Positions 37,288-45,368 of a stretch of DNA of 64,000 bases are shown here, piece after piece. The stretch is taken from the NCBI RefSeq assembly GCF_001295845.1, contig NZ_LJIC01000170.1, positions 1 through 64,000 of the forward strand, in the 5' to 3' direction. Source of the stretch: Rhodopseudomonas sp. AAP120. GTDB taxonomy: Bacteria; Pseudomonadota; Alphaproteobacteria; Rhizobiales; Xanthobacteraceae. The position numbers were made by a program, and so were the translations under genes. Position 1 is the stretch's first letter; every line of letters begins with the position of its first letter. The notes beneath the pieces were generated by a model. It ran no database searches, was not told the DNA's origin, and was given only the letters and a program-made list of their open reading frames with translations.

Positions 37288-38505
37288 ATGGCGAGAAGCA
37301 GGACACGCCTGATCCTGGCCGCCTGCGGCGCGCTGGTGGCGGCTGCGGCGCTCTACGCGGTGATCGATCTACGCGGCAGTCCGATTGTTCGGGACTCAGC
37401 TGCGCAGCAGGCGGGTGACCCGGCGCCGGAGCAGCGCGGGGTCGATCTCGACCGTCAAACCGTGACCTTGTCCGGTACGCAAGTTGACGCGCTGACGATC
37501 GAGCCGATCGAGCAGCGCTCGTTTCGCGTGACGAAGGATGCGGTGGGAGCGATCGCCTACAACGAGAACTTGCTGGTGCAAGTGTTCACACCCTACGCAG
37601 GGCGCATCATCGAGACGTCGGTGAACATCGGAGACCAGGTCACGGCCGGGACGCCGCTGTTCACAATCGACAGCCCCGATCTGCTCCAGCAGGAATCCAA
37701 CCTGCTCGCCACCGCCGGGGTGCTGGATCTGCAGAACCGTGCGCTCAGCCGGGTGCGTCAACTGCTGAAGGCTGGCGGGGGCCCGCAGCGTGACGTCGAC
37801 CAAGCGACCTCCGACCAGCAGACCGCGGAAGGCAACTACAAGGCGGCGCGCGACGCCGTTCGGATCTTTGGCAAGACCGACGCCGAGATCGATCGGGTCA
37901 TCGCCGAGCGAAGGGTGGACTCGACCCTGGTGATCAGGAGCCCTGTCGACGGCCAGGTCACGGCGCGCAACGCCGCTCCGGGCCTTTACGTTCAACCCGG
38001 CAATGCGCCGGCGCCGTTGACGCTCGCAAACCTGTCGCTGAAATGGATGGTCGCCAACGTGACCGAGATCGACGCACCGCTGTTTCAGCGCGGCCAGCCG
38101 GTCGAGGTACGGGTCGCCGCCTTTCCGGAGGAGACGTTCCGGGGACGGATCACGACGCTGGGCGCGAGCATCGATTCGAATTCACATCGTCGCATGGTGC
38201 GGAGCGAGATCGAGGATCCGGAACATCTGCTGTTGCCAGGGATGCTGGCGACGTTTTCGATCGACGTCCGTCCTCCGGTGACCTCCGCGGCGATGAAGCT
38301 GGATGGCGTGGTCCGTGAGGGCGACGGCACGATGTCGGTCTGGGTGACGCGGGATCGTCACGTCTTCGAGCGCCGCACCGTCAAAACCGGCCTTGTCGAG
38401 GCTGGCCGGCGGCAGATTCTCGAAGGTGTCGCGGCCGGTGAGCTCGCGGTCACGAGCGGCGCGATCTTCCTCAGCAACAAGCTCGCCAACGCGGCGAGCA
38501 GTTAG
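37288..38505 (+). CDS. Periplasmic adaptor (membrane fusion) protein of metal-type RND efflux
   Basis: 405 residues from ATG at 37288; a frame from 37252 would add 12. A signal-anchor (TRLILAACGALVAAAALYAV) is followed by a CusB/CzcB-like adaptor: VQVFTPYAGRIIETSVNIGDQVTAGTPLFTIDSPDLLQQESNL lipoyl half, a helical hairpin to about 230, SPVDGQVTARNAAPGLYVQPG, and the beta-barrel domain. It bridges the inner-membrane pump and the outer-membrane channel encoded next. Confidence 0.9.
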   Translation: MARSRTRLILAACGALVAAAALYAVIDLRGSPIVRDSAAQQAGDPAPEQRGVDLDRQTVTLSGTQVDALTIEPIEQRSFRVTKDAVGAIAYNENLLVQVFTPYAGRIIETSVNIGDQVTAGTPLFTIDSPDLLQQESNLLATAGVLDLQNRALSRVRQLLKAGGGPQRDVDQATSDQQTAEGNYKAARDAVRIFGKTDAEIDRVIAERRVDSTLVIRSPVDGQVTARNAAPGLYVQPGNAPAPLTLANLSLKWMVANVTEIDAPLFQRGQPVEVRVAAFPEETFRGRITTLGASIDSNSHRRMVRSEIEDPEHLLLPGMLATFSIDVRPPVTSAAMKLDGVVREGDGTMSVWVTRDRHVFERRTVKTGLVEAGRRQILEGVAAGELAVTSGAIFLSNKLANAASS

Positions 38506-38535
38506 AGCGTCCTCGAACCCCTCACGGCGGTCCTT

Positions 38536-41500
38536 GTGCTCAAGAGTCTCCTCGAATTCTGCCTGACCCGGAAGGCGATCATCGTGCTGGCGCTGGTCGT
38601 GTTCACGGGCGCCGGCATCGCCGCCTTTCTGCGGCTCAACGTCGAGGCCTATCCCAATCCCGCGCCGGTGATCCTGGAGATCACCGCGCAGGCGGCAGGA
38701 CTGTCGGCCGAAGAAATGGAGAAGTATTACACAATTCCGATGGAGGTCGGATTGTATCCAACGCCGGGCGTGGAGAACATCCGCTCCACCTCGTTCTACG
38801 GCCTGTCGTTTGTCCGCATCACCTTCCGCTACGGCATCGATTACTACTTCGCGTTGACCCAAACGGCCAACTCGATCACCCAGAACATCACGCTGCCGAA
38901 CAATCTTGTGCCCACCATCCAACAGTCCAGTCTGGTCGGCGAGATCTATCGTTATCAGCTGGTCGGACCACCGAATTACGGCCTGACCAATCTGCGCACG
39001 GTGCAGGACTATGTGGTGGCGCGGCGGCTGATGACGGTGCCGGGCGTGGTCCAGATCAACGCGTGGGGCGGCACCACCAAACAGTTCAACGTCGATGCCG
39101 ATCTGCAGAAGCTCGAATCCTATAACATCACCGTGCCGCAGCTGGTCTCCGCGCTCGGCAACGCCAACATCAATGTCGGCGCGCGCGAGATCGCCATCGG
39201 CCAGCAATCGGTCAACATCCGCGGCATTGGGCTGATCGACACCGGCGGGGACGAGACGATCGCCGGCGGCTACAAGGTTCGCGACATCGAGAACGTCGTG
39301 CTGACGCAAAGCAACGGGCTTCCGATCCAGGTCAAGGACGTGGCCAAGGTGTCGGTCGGCTTCGTACCACGCCTCGGAATCGCGGGCCGCGACAAGAGTG
39401 ACGACGTCGCCGCCGCCATCGTGGTGATGGGGCGGACTCAGCACACCAACGACATCGTGCCGCGGGTCAAAGCCGAGGTAGAGAAGCTCAATAGCGACGG
39501 CAGCCTGCCGCCCGGCGTCAGGATCGTGCCGTACTACGATCGCAGCGCGCTGGTTGCGGTGACGACGCATACGGTGCTGCACAACCTGGTGTTCGGCTGC
39601 CTACTGGTGTTCTTCATCCAGTGGGTCTTTCTCGGCGATCTGCGCAGCGCGCTGATCGTCAGCGCGAATATTCCGTTCGCATTGTTTTTCTCGATCATCA
39701 TCCTGGTGCTGCGGGGAGAGGACGCCAACCTGCTGTCACTCGGAGCCGTTGATTTCGGCATCATCGTCGACTCGGCGGTGATCATGATGGAGAACATCTT
39801 CCGCAATCTGCAATCGCCGCTGGTGCAGCAACAGCGCATGCTGGCGGCGCTGGGTGATCGCGGCAACAGGGCGGGCGGTGACGAGTCCGCCCCGGTGTGG
39901 ACTGAACGGCCGCGGATGATCTTCGCCAGCGCCCTGCAGGTCGACAAGGCGGTGCTGTTCACGGCCGCGATCACCGTCACCGCCTTCGTGCCGCTGTTCA
40001 CCATGCAGGGTGTCGAGGGGCAGATCTTCGGCCCGATGGCGCGGACGTATGGCTATGCGCTTGCCGGCGCGTTGATCGCGACATTCACGGTGACGCCGGT
40101 GCTGGCCTCGTTGCTGCTGCCGGCGAGAATCGAAGAGCACGAGACGATAATCGTCCGCAGTCTGCGCCGGCTTTATGAACCGGTGCTGCGCTGGTCGCTC
40201 GGTCGCGTGAAGCTCGCGGTGATCGCTGGCCTGGTGTTTCTCGCACTCGCCGGCCTGGCCGCGACGCGCCTCGGCAGCGAATTTCTGCCAGCGCTGGAGG
40301 AGGGCAATTTCTGGATTCGGGCCGCGATGCCGCCGACGATGTCGCTCGACGCGGGCACGATCTATGTCCGCAAGATGCGCGAGATCCTGCTGCGGCATCC
40401 GGAGGTGATAACCGTGGTGTCGCAGCACGGGCGACCGGACAACGGCAGCGACGCATCAGCGTTCTCGAATGTGGAGCTGTTCGCGCCGGTCAAGCCGTTC
40501 GCGGATTGGCCGCCGGGGCTGACCAAGGAGATGCTGGCTGATCAGTTGCAAAAGGAATTCGAGGCCGAACTGCCCGGCGTCACTTTCAATTTCTCCCAAT
40601 ACATCCAGGACAACATCGAGGAGGCGCTGTCCGGGGTGAAGGGCGCCAACTCGGTCAAGATCGTTGGTCCCAATCTGGACGTGCTGGAGCGGCTCGCCAC
40701 CAAGGTGATGCAGGAGATGGCCAAGGTCCGCGGCGTCGCCGACCTCGGCGTGTTTCATCTGCTCGGCCAGCCCAATCTCAATATCAGGGTGGATCGCGAA
40801 CGAGCGGCGCGCTATGGCCTCAACACCGGCGACGTCAATTCGGTGATCCAGGCGGCAGTCGGCGGCAGTACGGCCACGACCGTGCTGGAGGCCGATCGAC
40901 AGTTCGGCGTAGTGGTCCGGCTGGATCCCAAGTTTCGGCAGAGCGTCGATGCCATCCGCGAGCTCAAGGTCGCCTATGCGACGCCGAGCGGCGTGAACGC
41001 CTACATCCCGCTCAGCGAATTGGCTGAGATCTCGCTCGATACCGGCGCGTCCTTCATCTATCGCGAGCGAAGCCAGCGCTACATTCCGATCAAGTTCAGC
41101 GTGCGCGACCGTGATCTCGGTAGCACGGTGGAGGAGGCCCAGCGTCGTGTCGCCGCGGCGGTTCAACTGCCGGAGGGCTATCGGCTGGTGTGGTCCGGCG
41201 AATTCGACAATCTGCAGGATGCCAAGGCGCGGTTGCTGATTGTAGTTCCGATCACGCTGCTGCTGGTGTTCGTGCTGCTTTACGCGCTGTTCAACACCAT
41301 CCGCGAGAGCCTGCTGGCGCTGGTCGGCATCCCTTTCGCAGCCGGCGGCGGCCTCATCGCGCTGTATCTGACCGGATTGAATTTCAGCGTGTCGGCCGCG
41401 ATCGGCTTTATCTCGCTTCTCGGCGTCGCAGTGATGGACGGCATTCTCAACATCACCTACGTGCGCGAACTGCGTGCGACGGGCGTCTCGACCGCCGATG

Positions 41501-41763
41501 CGGTGCTGCAGGCTTCCGAGCAGCGGATGCGTCCAATGCTGATGACGGCGCTGTCGGCCGGTGTCGGCTTGTTCCCGGCGGCGCTATCGCACGATATCGG
41601 CAGCCAGGTGCAACGCCCGCTGGCCACCGTCGTGGTCGGAGGCATGTTCATCGGTCCGCTGTTGCTGCTGGTGGTAGCGCCGGCGCTGCGCCAGTTGTTT
41701 CTTCGCGATGCGGTCGGCGCACCTCGGACCGATGTCGAGACGGCCCCGGAGCAACAGTCATGA
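38536..41763 (+). CDS. RND efflux pump, heavy-metal (CusA/CzcA) type
   Basis: 1075 residues, GTG start 30 bases after the adaptor gene. The N-terminus (LLEFCLTRKAIIVLALVVFTGAGIAAFLRLNVEAYPNPAP) and the membrane segment LLSLGAVDFGIIVDSAVIMMENIFRNL, with Asp residues in transmembrane helix 4, mark the heavy-metal branch of RND transporters, not the AcrB drug branch. Two large periplasmic loops are present (about 40-340 and 560-880). The stop overlaps the outer-membrane gene by 4 bases. The metal cannot be decided from the sequence. Confidence 0.9.
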   Translation: MLKSLLEFCLTRKAIIVLALVVFTGAGIAAFLRLNVEAYPNPAPVILEITAQAAGLSAEEMEKYYTIPMEVGLYPTPGVENIRSTSFYGLSFVRITFRYGIDYYFALTQTANSITQNITLPNNLVPTIQQSSLVGEIYRYQLVGPPNYGLTNLRTVQDYVVARRLMTVPGVVQINAWGGTTKQFNVDADLQKLESYNITVPQLVSALGNANINVGAREIAIGQQSVNIRGIGLIDTGGDETIAGGYKVRDIENVVLTQSNGLPIQVKDVAKVSVGFVPRLGIAGRDKSDDVAAAIVVMGRTQHTNDIVPRVKAEVEKLNSDGSLPPGVRIVPYYDRSALVAVTTHTVLHNLVFGCLLVFFIQWVFLGDLRSALIVSANIPFALFFSIIILVLRGEDANLLSLGAVDFGIIVDSAVIMMENIFRNLQSPLVQQQRMLAALGDRGNRAGGDESAPVWTERPRMIFASALQVDKAVLFTAAITVTAFVPLFTMQGVEGQIFGPMARTYGYALAGALIATFTVTPVLASLLLPARIEEHETIIVRSLRRLYEPVLRWSLGRVKLAVIAGLVFLALAGLAATRLGSEFLPALEEGNFWIRAAMPPTMSLDAGTIYVRKMREILLRHPEVITVVSQHGRPDNGSDASAFSNVELFAPVKPFADWPPGLTKEMLADQLQKEFEAELPGVTFNFSQYIQDNIEEALSGVKGANSVKIVGPNLDVLERLATKVMQEMAKVRGVADLGVFHLLGQPNLNIRVDRERAARYGLNTGDVNSVIQAAVGGSTATTVLEADRQFGVVVRLDPKFRQSVDAIRELKVAYATPSGVNAYIPLSELAEISLDTGASFIYRERSQRYIPIKFSVRDRDLGSTVEEAQRRVAAAVQLPEGYRLVWSGEFDNLQDAKARLLIVVPITLLLVFVLLYALFNTIRESLLALVGIPFAAGGGLIALYLTGLNFSVSAAIGFISLLGVAVMDGILNITYVRELRATGVSTADAVLQASEQRMRPMLMTALSAGVGLFPAALSHDIGSQVQRPLATVVVGGMFIGPLLLLVVAPALRQLFLRDAVGAPRTDVETAPEQQS

Positions 41764-43247
41764 GAATGGGCGGTCAGGGCTGCGTCGGCCTGGCGGTAAT
41801 GGTGGTCTGCGTGTTGCTCGGCGGTTGCGCGGTTGGACCCGACTTTGTCCAGCCGGCGCCGCCAAAGGTGGATCGCTACACCGCGGCGGCCCTGCCGGCC
41901 GCGATTGGCGGTAAGGACGCAGGGACATCATTCGTAGTGGCCGAGGATATCCCGACGCGATGGTGGTCGGCCTTTCGGTCGGATCCGCTCGATCGTTTGA
42001 TCCGGGCGGCCGTCACCAACAATCCGTCGCTGCAGGCCGCCGATGCCGCGTTGAAGCTCGCACAGTACAACGCTCTGGCGCAGCGGGGGCTGTACTTGCC
42101 GCAGCTGGCGGCGAGCTACGGCCCGTCGACGCAGCTCACGTCGAACTTCGAGACGTCCGACGTTCCGCAGCAGCGCTACTCGCTGCACACCGCCCAGCTG
42201 ACGATTGCCTATACGCTGGACGTCTGGGGTGCCAATGCGCGCGCGGTGGAGAGTCTCGACGCCGTGACCGAACAGCAGCACTTCCAGCTGGAGGCGGCGC
42301 ATCTGTCGCTCACCGCCAACATCGTCACCGCGGCGGTGGGCGAAGCGTCGCTGCGCGGCCAGATCGCGGCGACGCAGCGGATCGTCACCATCGAACGCGA
42401 CATCCTGCGCATCCTGAAATCGCAGTTCGAAGCCGGGCAGGCCGCGCAGGTCGATGTGCTCAGCCAGCAGGCCGCGCTGGCCCAGGTCGAACAAACCCTG
42501 CCGCCGCTGGAGAAACAGCTCGCGATCCAGCGCGACCTGTTGACCGCGCTTGCCGGCGAGCCGTCGGCCGCAGGAATTCCGCAGCGCTTCGAGCTGGCGC
42601 AACTCGCTCTGCCGCGCGACATCCCCGTCCTGCTGCCGGCGACGCTGGTTCGCCATCGCCCGGATGTGCGAGCAGCCGAAGCCAATCTGCACGCGGTCAG
42701 CGCTCAGGTCGGCGTCGCCGTCGCGGCGCGGCTACCGAACATCGCGATCGGCGGCAGTACCGCCGGCGCCAGCGCTTACAAATTCGCGCAGCTGTTCGCG
42801 CCGGGGACCGGCTTCTATGTTCTCGCCGCCAACGCTACCCAGCCGATTTTCGACGGCATGACGCTGCTCAACAAGCAGCACGCCGCCGAGGCTGGGCTAC
42901 GACAGGCCGATGCGCAGTATCGGCAGGCCGTGATCTCGGCGTTGCAAAACGTGGCGGATGCGTTGCAGAGCCTGGCCATCGACGCCCGGCTCGTACGCTC
43001 CGCGATCAAAGCCGAGACCGCGGCGCACGCCAGCCTCGACATCGTGAGGCAGCAGCTCACGCTGGGACAGGTCAATCAGGTCGCGGTCCTGAACGCGCAG
43101 CAGACCTATCTCAACGCTGCGATCACGCGAGTACAGGCCGAAGCAACGCGGCTCTCGGATGCCGTCGCGCTGTTCATGGCGATCGGTGGCGGTTGGCCGC
43201 GTGATTGCAAAGCGGCGGATTGGCGTAGTTGTGTGCTGGATGGCTGA
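41760..43247 (+). CDS. Outer-membrane efflux lipoprotein, OprM/NodT family
   Basis: 495 residues from ATG at 41760, coupled to the pump gene. A lipobox LLGGC near residue 23 marks lipidation. The repeat plan of TolC-family channels shows as WWSAFRSDPLDRLIRAAVTNNPSLQAADAALK and, in the second half, LPATLVRHRPDVRAAEANLHAVSAQVGVAVAARLPNIAIGG. Completes the tripartite efflux system. A longer frame from 41190 is a shadow within the pump gene. Confidence 0.92.
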   Translation: MRMGGQGCVGLAVMVVCVLLGGCAVGPDFVQPAPPKVDRYTAAALPAAIGGKDAGTSFVVAEDIPTRWWSAFRSDPLDRLIRAAVTNNPSLQAADAALKLAQYNALAQRGLYLPQLAASYGPSTQLTSNFETSDVPQQRYSLHTAQLTIAYTLDVWGANARAVESLDAVTEQQHFQLEAAHLSLTANIVTAAVGEASLRGQIAATQRIVTIERDILRILKSQFEAGQAAQVDVLSQQAALAQVEQTLPPLEKQLAIQRDLLTALAGEPSAAGIPQRFELAQLALPRDIPVLLPATLVRHRPDVRAAEANLHAVSAQVGVAVAARLPNIAIGGSTAGASAYKFAQLFAPGTGFYVLAANATQPIFDGMTLLNKQHAAEAGLRQADAQYRQAVISALQNVADALQSLAIDARLVRSAIKAETAAHASLDIVRQQLTLGQVNQVAVLNAQQTYLNAAITRVQAEATRLSDAVALFMAIGGGWPRDCKAADWRSCVLDG

Positions 43248-43301
43248 CGTCGTCGCGGCCAGCGGACCGCCGCTTCATGAGGGATAGACGCTTGCAGATG
43301 A

Positions 43302-43318
43302 CATTTTAATGTAAAATG
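43302..43318. promoter_or_regulatory. A+T-rich palindrome, possible operator
   Basis: CATTTTA (43302-43308) and TAAAATG (43312-43318) are perfect inverted 7-mers around ATG. In such a G+C-rich genome a 17-base A+T-rich palindrome is notable. It lies 54 bases after the efflux channel stop and 63 bases before a small frame with a signal peptide. It could be an operator or half of a weak terminator. Confidence 0.4.
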
Positions 43319-43381
43319 CCGTCGCTATGGTGATCGTTCTCGCGTGGAAAAGCATCGCTTCAGCAACGTCAGATTATCGCC

Positions 43382-43492
43382 GTGTCGCTTGTCCTGAGAT
43401 TCCAGATCTTGATGGTTCTCTGGGGCGCCATCGCGTTTGCTGCCCCGAGTGTTCTGACCGAGGAAGAAAAGACGAACCTCGAGCGGCCATGA
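43382..43492 (+). pseudogene. Possible truncated small secreted protein
   Basis: A GTG-started frame of 36 codons reads SLVLRFQILMVLWGAIAFAA then PSVLTEEEKTNLERP and stops. The hydrophobic stretch ending AFA looks like a signal peptide with cleavage before APS. The frame stops 15 residues later, so it is either a very small secreted peptide or the broken start of a longer gene. No strong ribosome-binding site. Confidence 0.3.
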
Positions 43493-43594
43493 TCTATACC
43501 GCGATCGAGCGATCGGGGGCGGCAGCATCGTCGTGCCTGATCCGTGCTCGCCCCGGTCGCACAATGGCGCTTGGCCGTCGCTGAACGAGGACGG

Positions 43595-43777
43595 CTAGTC
43601 GATCGAGGCGAAATCGCTGCCGCGGAGACGAAAGCGTTCCGTCAAGTGCTGAGCCTGTTCCCTTCGGCCCTGCGCCCGGAAGTCGCGCTCGCGGCGTTCG
43701 AACGTGTCCAATTCCTGCCGGATGGCCGACAGGTATGCCTCTTGCTTCGATGCTGGCTCGCGAAGTTCGTCCGCCAT
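43595..43777 (-). CDS. Possible small charged hypothetical protein
   Basis: 60 residues from the ATG at 43775-43777, preceded by GAGG at suitable distance. The sequence is highly charged and helical (SKQEAYLSAIRQELDTFERRERDFRAQGRREQAQHL). No family recognised. Weak candidate; might be noncoding. Confidence 0.35.
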   Translation of the reverse strand: MADELREPASKQEAYLSAIRQELDTFERRERDFRAQGRREQAQHLTERFRLRGSDFASID

Positions 43778-44036
43778 ACAGGCCTCGTCAGAGTTATGAT
43801 GATGTGTCCGTGAACATATTGCGACACGGGAGCGTCGACAAGTTTCCTGACGGAATTTGTCATGGGGCCAGTCCGACATCCGACGCTGATCCGGGCAAGT
43901 GACCCTTCGAGCACACGTCGGCTAAACCGCCGCTACTACGCGATCAGACGGGCCTTGCTGACGTTGACAGCCGCGAAGGCTATTGCCAGTAGCTTGCGGG
44001 AATGTCCGCCGGCCGCTGCAGGAAAGAATCCGCACC

Positions 44037-44783
44037 ATGATGGGACGTCGTCTGTTTCTGATCATGGGTTTCTGCGCGGTTGCCTCGCTGCCTGCCGTTG
44101 GGCAATCGTCGTTTCCAAGCAACTTTGCAGAATGGGGCGTGGAGCGGCAGCAGCCGCAGCGGCTGACGCGAACGGCCGAGCCGAGCACCTTCCGCCGTGA
44201 GAAGACCGGCACGGCTTTTTTCGTCGATGGGGCGGGGCACATGCTGACCGCCCGCCATGCGGTCGAAGATTGCGCACGCGTCATCGTTGCCAAGGAAGGT
44301 CGGTCTGTCGCGGCACGTGTGGTGGCGTTGTCGCCGCGCGCGGATCTCGCGCTGATCAAGGTGCCGAAGACGCTCGGACTGGCTGCAGTGTTTCCACGGC
44401 AGTCGTCGGTTTCGGCCAGCGATCTGATGTTCGCGGCGTCCTACGACAATCTGCCATCCCTGATCGCGCGGGGCGGCACGCTCGCGAATGCGGCGGTGGC
44501 AAGCAGCGGAGGCGCGGGAGCAACGCTGGAATTGGAATCCAGCGCGAGTTTCGGGACCAGCGGAGCTCCGGTGCTGGATAGTCGTGGTCTGGTCGAAGGC
44601 GTGGTCAGCCGCCGAAGTTCGATGAATCGGGTGCAGGCGGTTGGAGTGGCCGAAGCCAAGACGTTCCTCGGCAGCCATGGCATGAGGCTGAACGAAGACG
44701 ATCGGCCTCAGCTTGCCGGCGGAGGCTCGCGCGCGCACCGCGCGGCGTCGATTTCGGCGCGGGTCACATGCTTGCAAGATTGA
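44037..44783 (+). CDS. Secreted trypsin-like serine protease
   Basis: 248 residues from ATG at 44037 (a second ATG follows at 44040) with AGGAAAG upstream. A signal peptide (RRLFLIMGFCAVASLPAVGQ) is followed by a trypsin-like fold of the HtrA kind: His in TARHAVED near 74, Asp in RADLALIKV near 104 and the Ser in SFGTSGAPV near 176. No PDZ domain follows. It ends in a short Cys-containing tail. The next gene, a TonB-C-like protein, begins 50 bases on. Confidence 0.82.
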   Translation: MMGRRLFLIMGFCAVASLPAVGQSSFPSNFAEWGVERQQPQRLTRTAEPSTFRREKTGTAFFVDGAGHMLTARHAVEDCARVIVAKEGRSVAARVVALSPRADLALIKVPKTLGLAAVFPRQSSVSASDLMFAASYDNLPSLIARGGTLANAAVASSGGAGATLELESSASFGTSGAPVLDSRGLVEGVVSRRSSMNRVQAVGVAEAKTFLGSHGMRLNEDDRPQLAGGGSRAHRAASISARVTCLQD

Positions 44784-44833
44784 ACGTAGATGGTGTGCGG
44801 CTGCCGGATCGAGGCGATCTTGGAGAGGGAGTG

Positions 44834-45292
44834 ATGATGCGCGTCATGGGCCTATTGCTGCCTCGGATCTGCCTGTTGGCATCCTGCATATTCGCGGTCT
44901 GGCAGGGCGCCGATGTGGCGCCGCCGGCGAGGGCGCAGTCGATCGATTATCGCAATCCCGCCGCTGCTCCGCCGTCTTGGACGCAGTTCGCCAAGTTGGT
45001 TCAGTACCGGTTCGAGTCCTGGATCGGCGCCGATGAGCAGGTCGCGAATCGATTTCGTACCTATGTGATCGAACGTGCGGGCAAGCCGGACGGGCCACCG
45101 TCGGTGTTGGTGGTGCGGGCCTGGCTCAACCCGGACGGCACCGTCGAGCGGGTCGCGTTTCCTGCCCTGAAGGACGCAAGCGCCGAAGCCGATCTGCGCA
45201 CTATCCTGACCCGCGGCAATATCGGTGAGCCGCCACCGCCGGAGATGCTGCAGCCGTTAAATTTGCAGTTCTCGCTCAACCTGAAGAAGTAG
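44834..45292 (+). CDS. Exported TonB-C-like domain protein
   Basis: 152 residues from ATG at 44834, with GGAGAGGGA upstream; a longer frame from 44768 overlaps the protease gene. A signal peptide of about 35 residues (LLLPRICLLASCIFAVWQG) leads to a C-terminal half, VLVVRAWLNPDGTVERVAF then MLQPLNLQFSLNLKK, that resembles the TonB C-terminal beta-sheet domain. It lacks the Pro-rich spacer of a real TonB, so an energy-transducing role is doubtful. Function unknown. Confidence 0.65.
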   Translation: MMRVMGLLLPRICLLASCIFAVWQGADVAPPARAQSIDYRNPAAAPPSWTQFAKLVQYRFESWIGADEQVANRFRTYVIERAGKPDGPPSVLVVRAWLNPDGTVERVAFPALKDASAEADLRTILTRGNIGEPPPPEMLQPLNLQFSLNLKK

Positions 45293-45368
45293 CAACAGCG
45301 CGCGCTCGGCCTGCGCGTCGTTCGACAGCGATCAGCGTGCCGAACGGTCTTGCTTCACGACGCTTGCT

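Larger units (their letters stand above)
43248..44036. other. Gene-poor stretch between efflux and protease genes
   Basis: About 790 bases with no strong gene. It holds a palindrome (43302-43318), a 36-codon frame with a signal-peptide-like N-terminus (43382-43492) and a weak minus-strand frame (43595-43777), each given separately. Codon bias is weak throughout, which fits decayed sequence. Confidence 0.5.
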
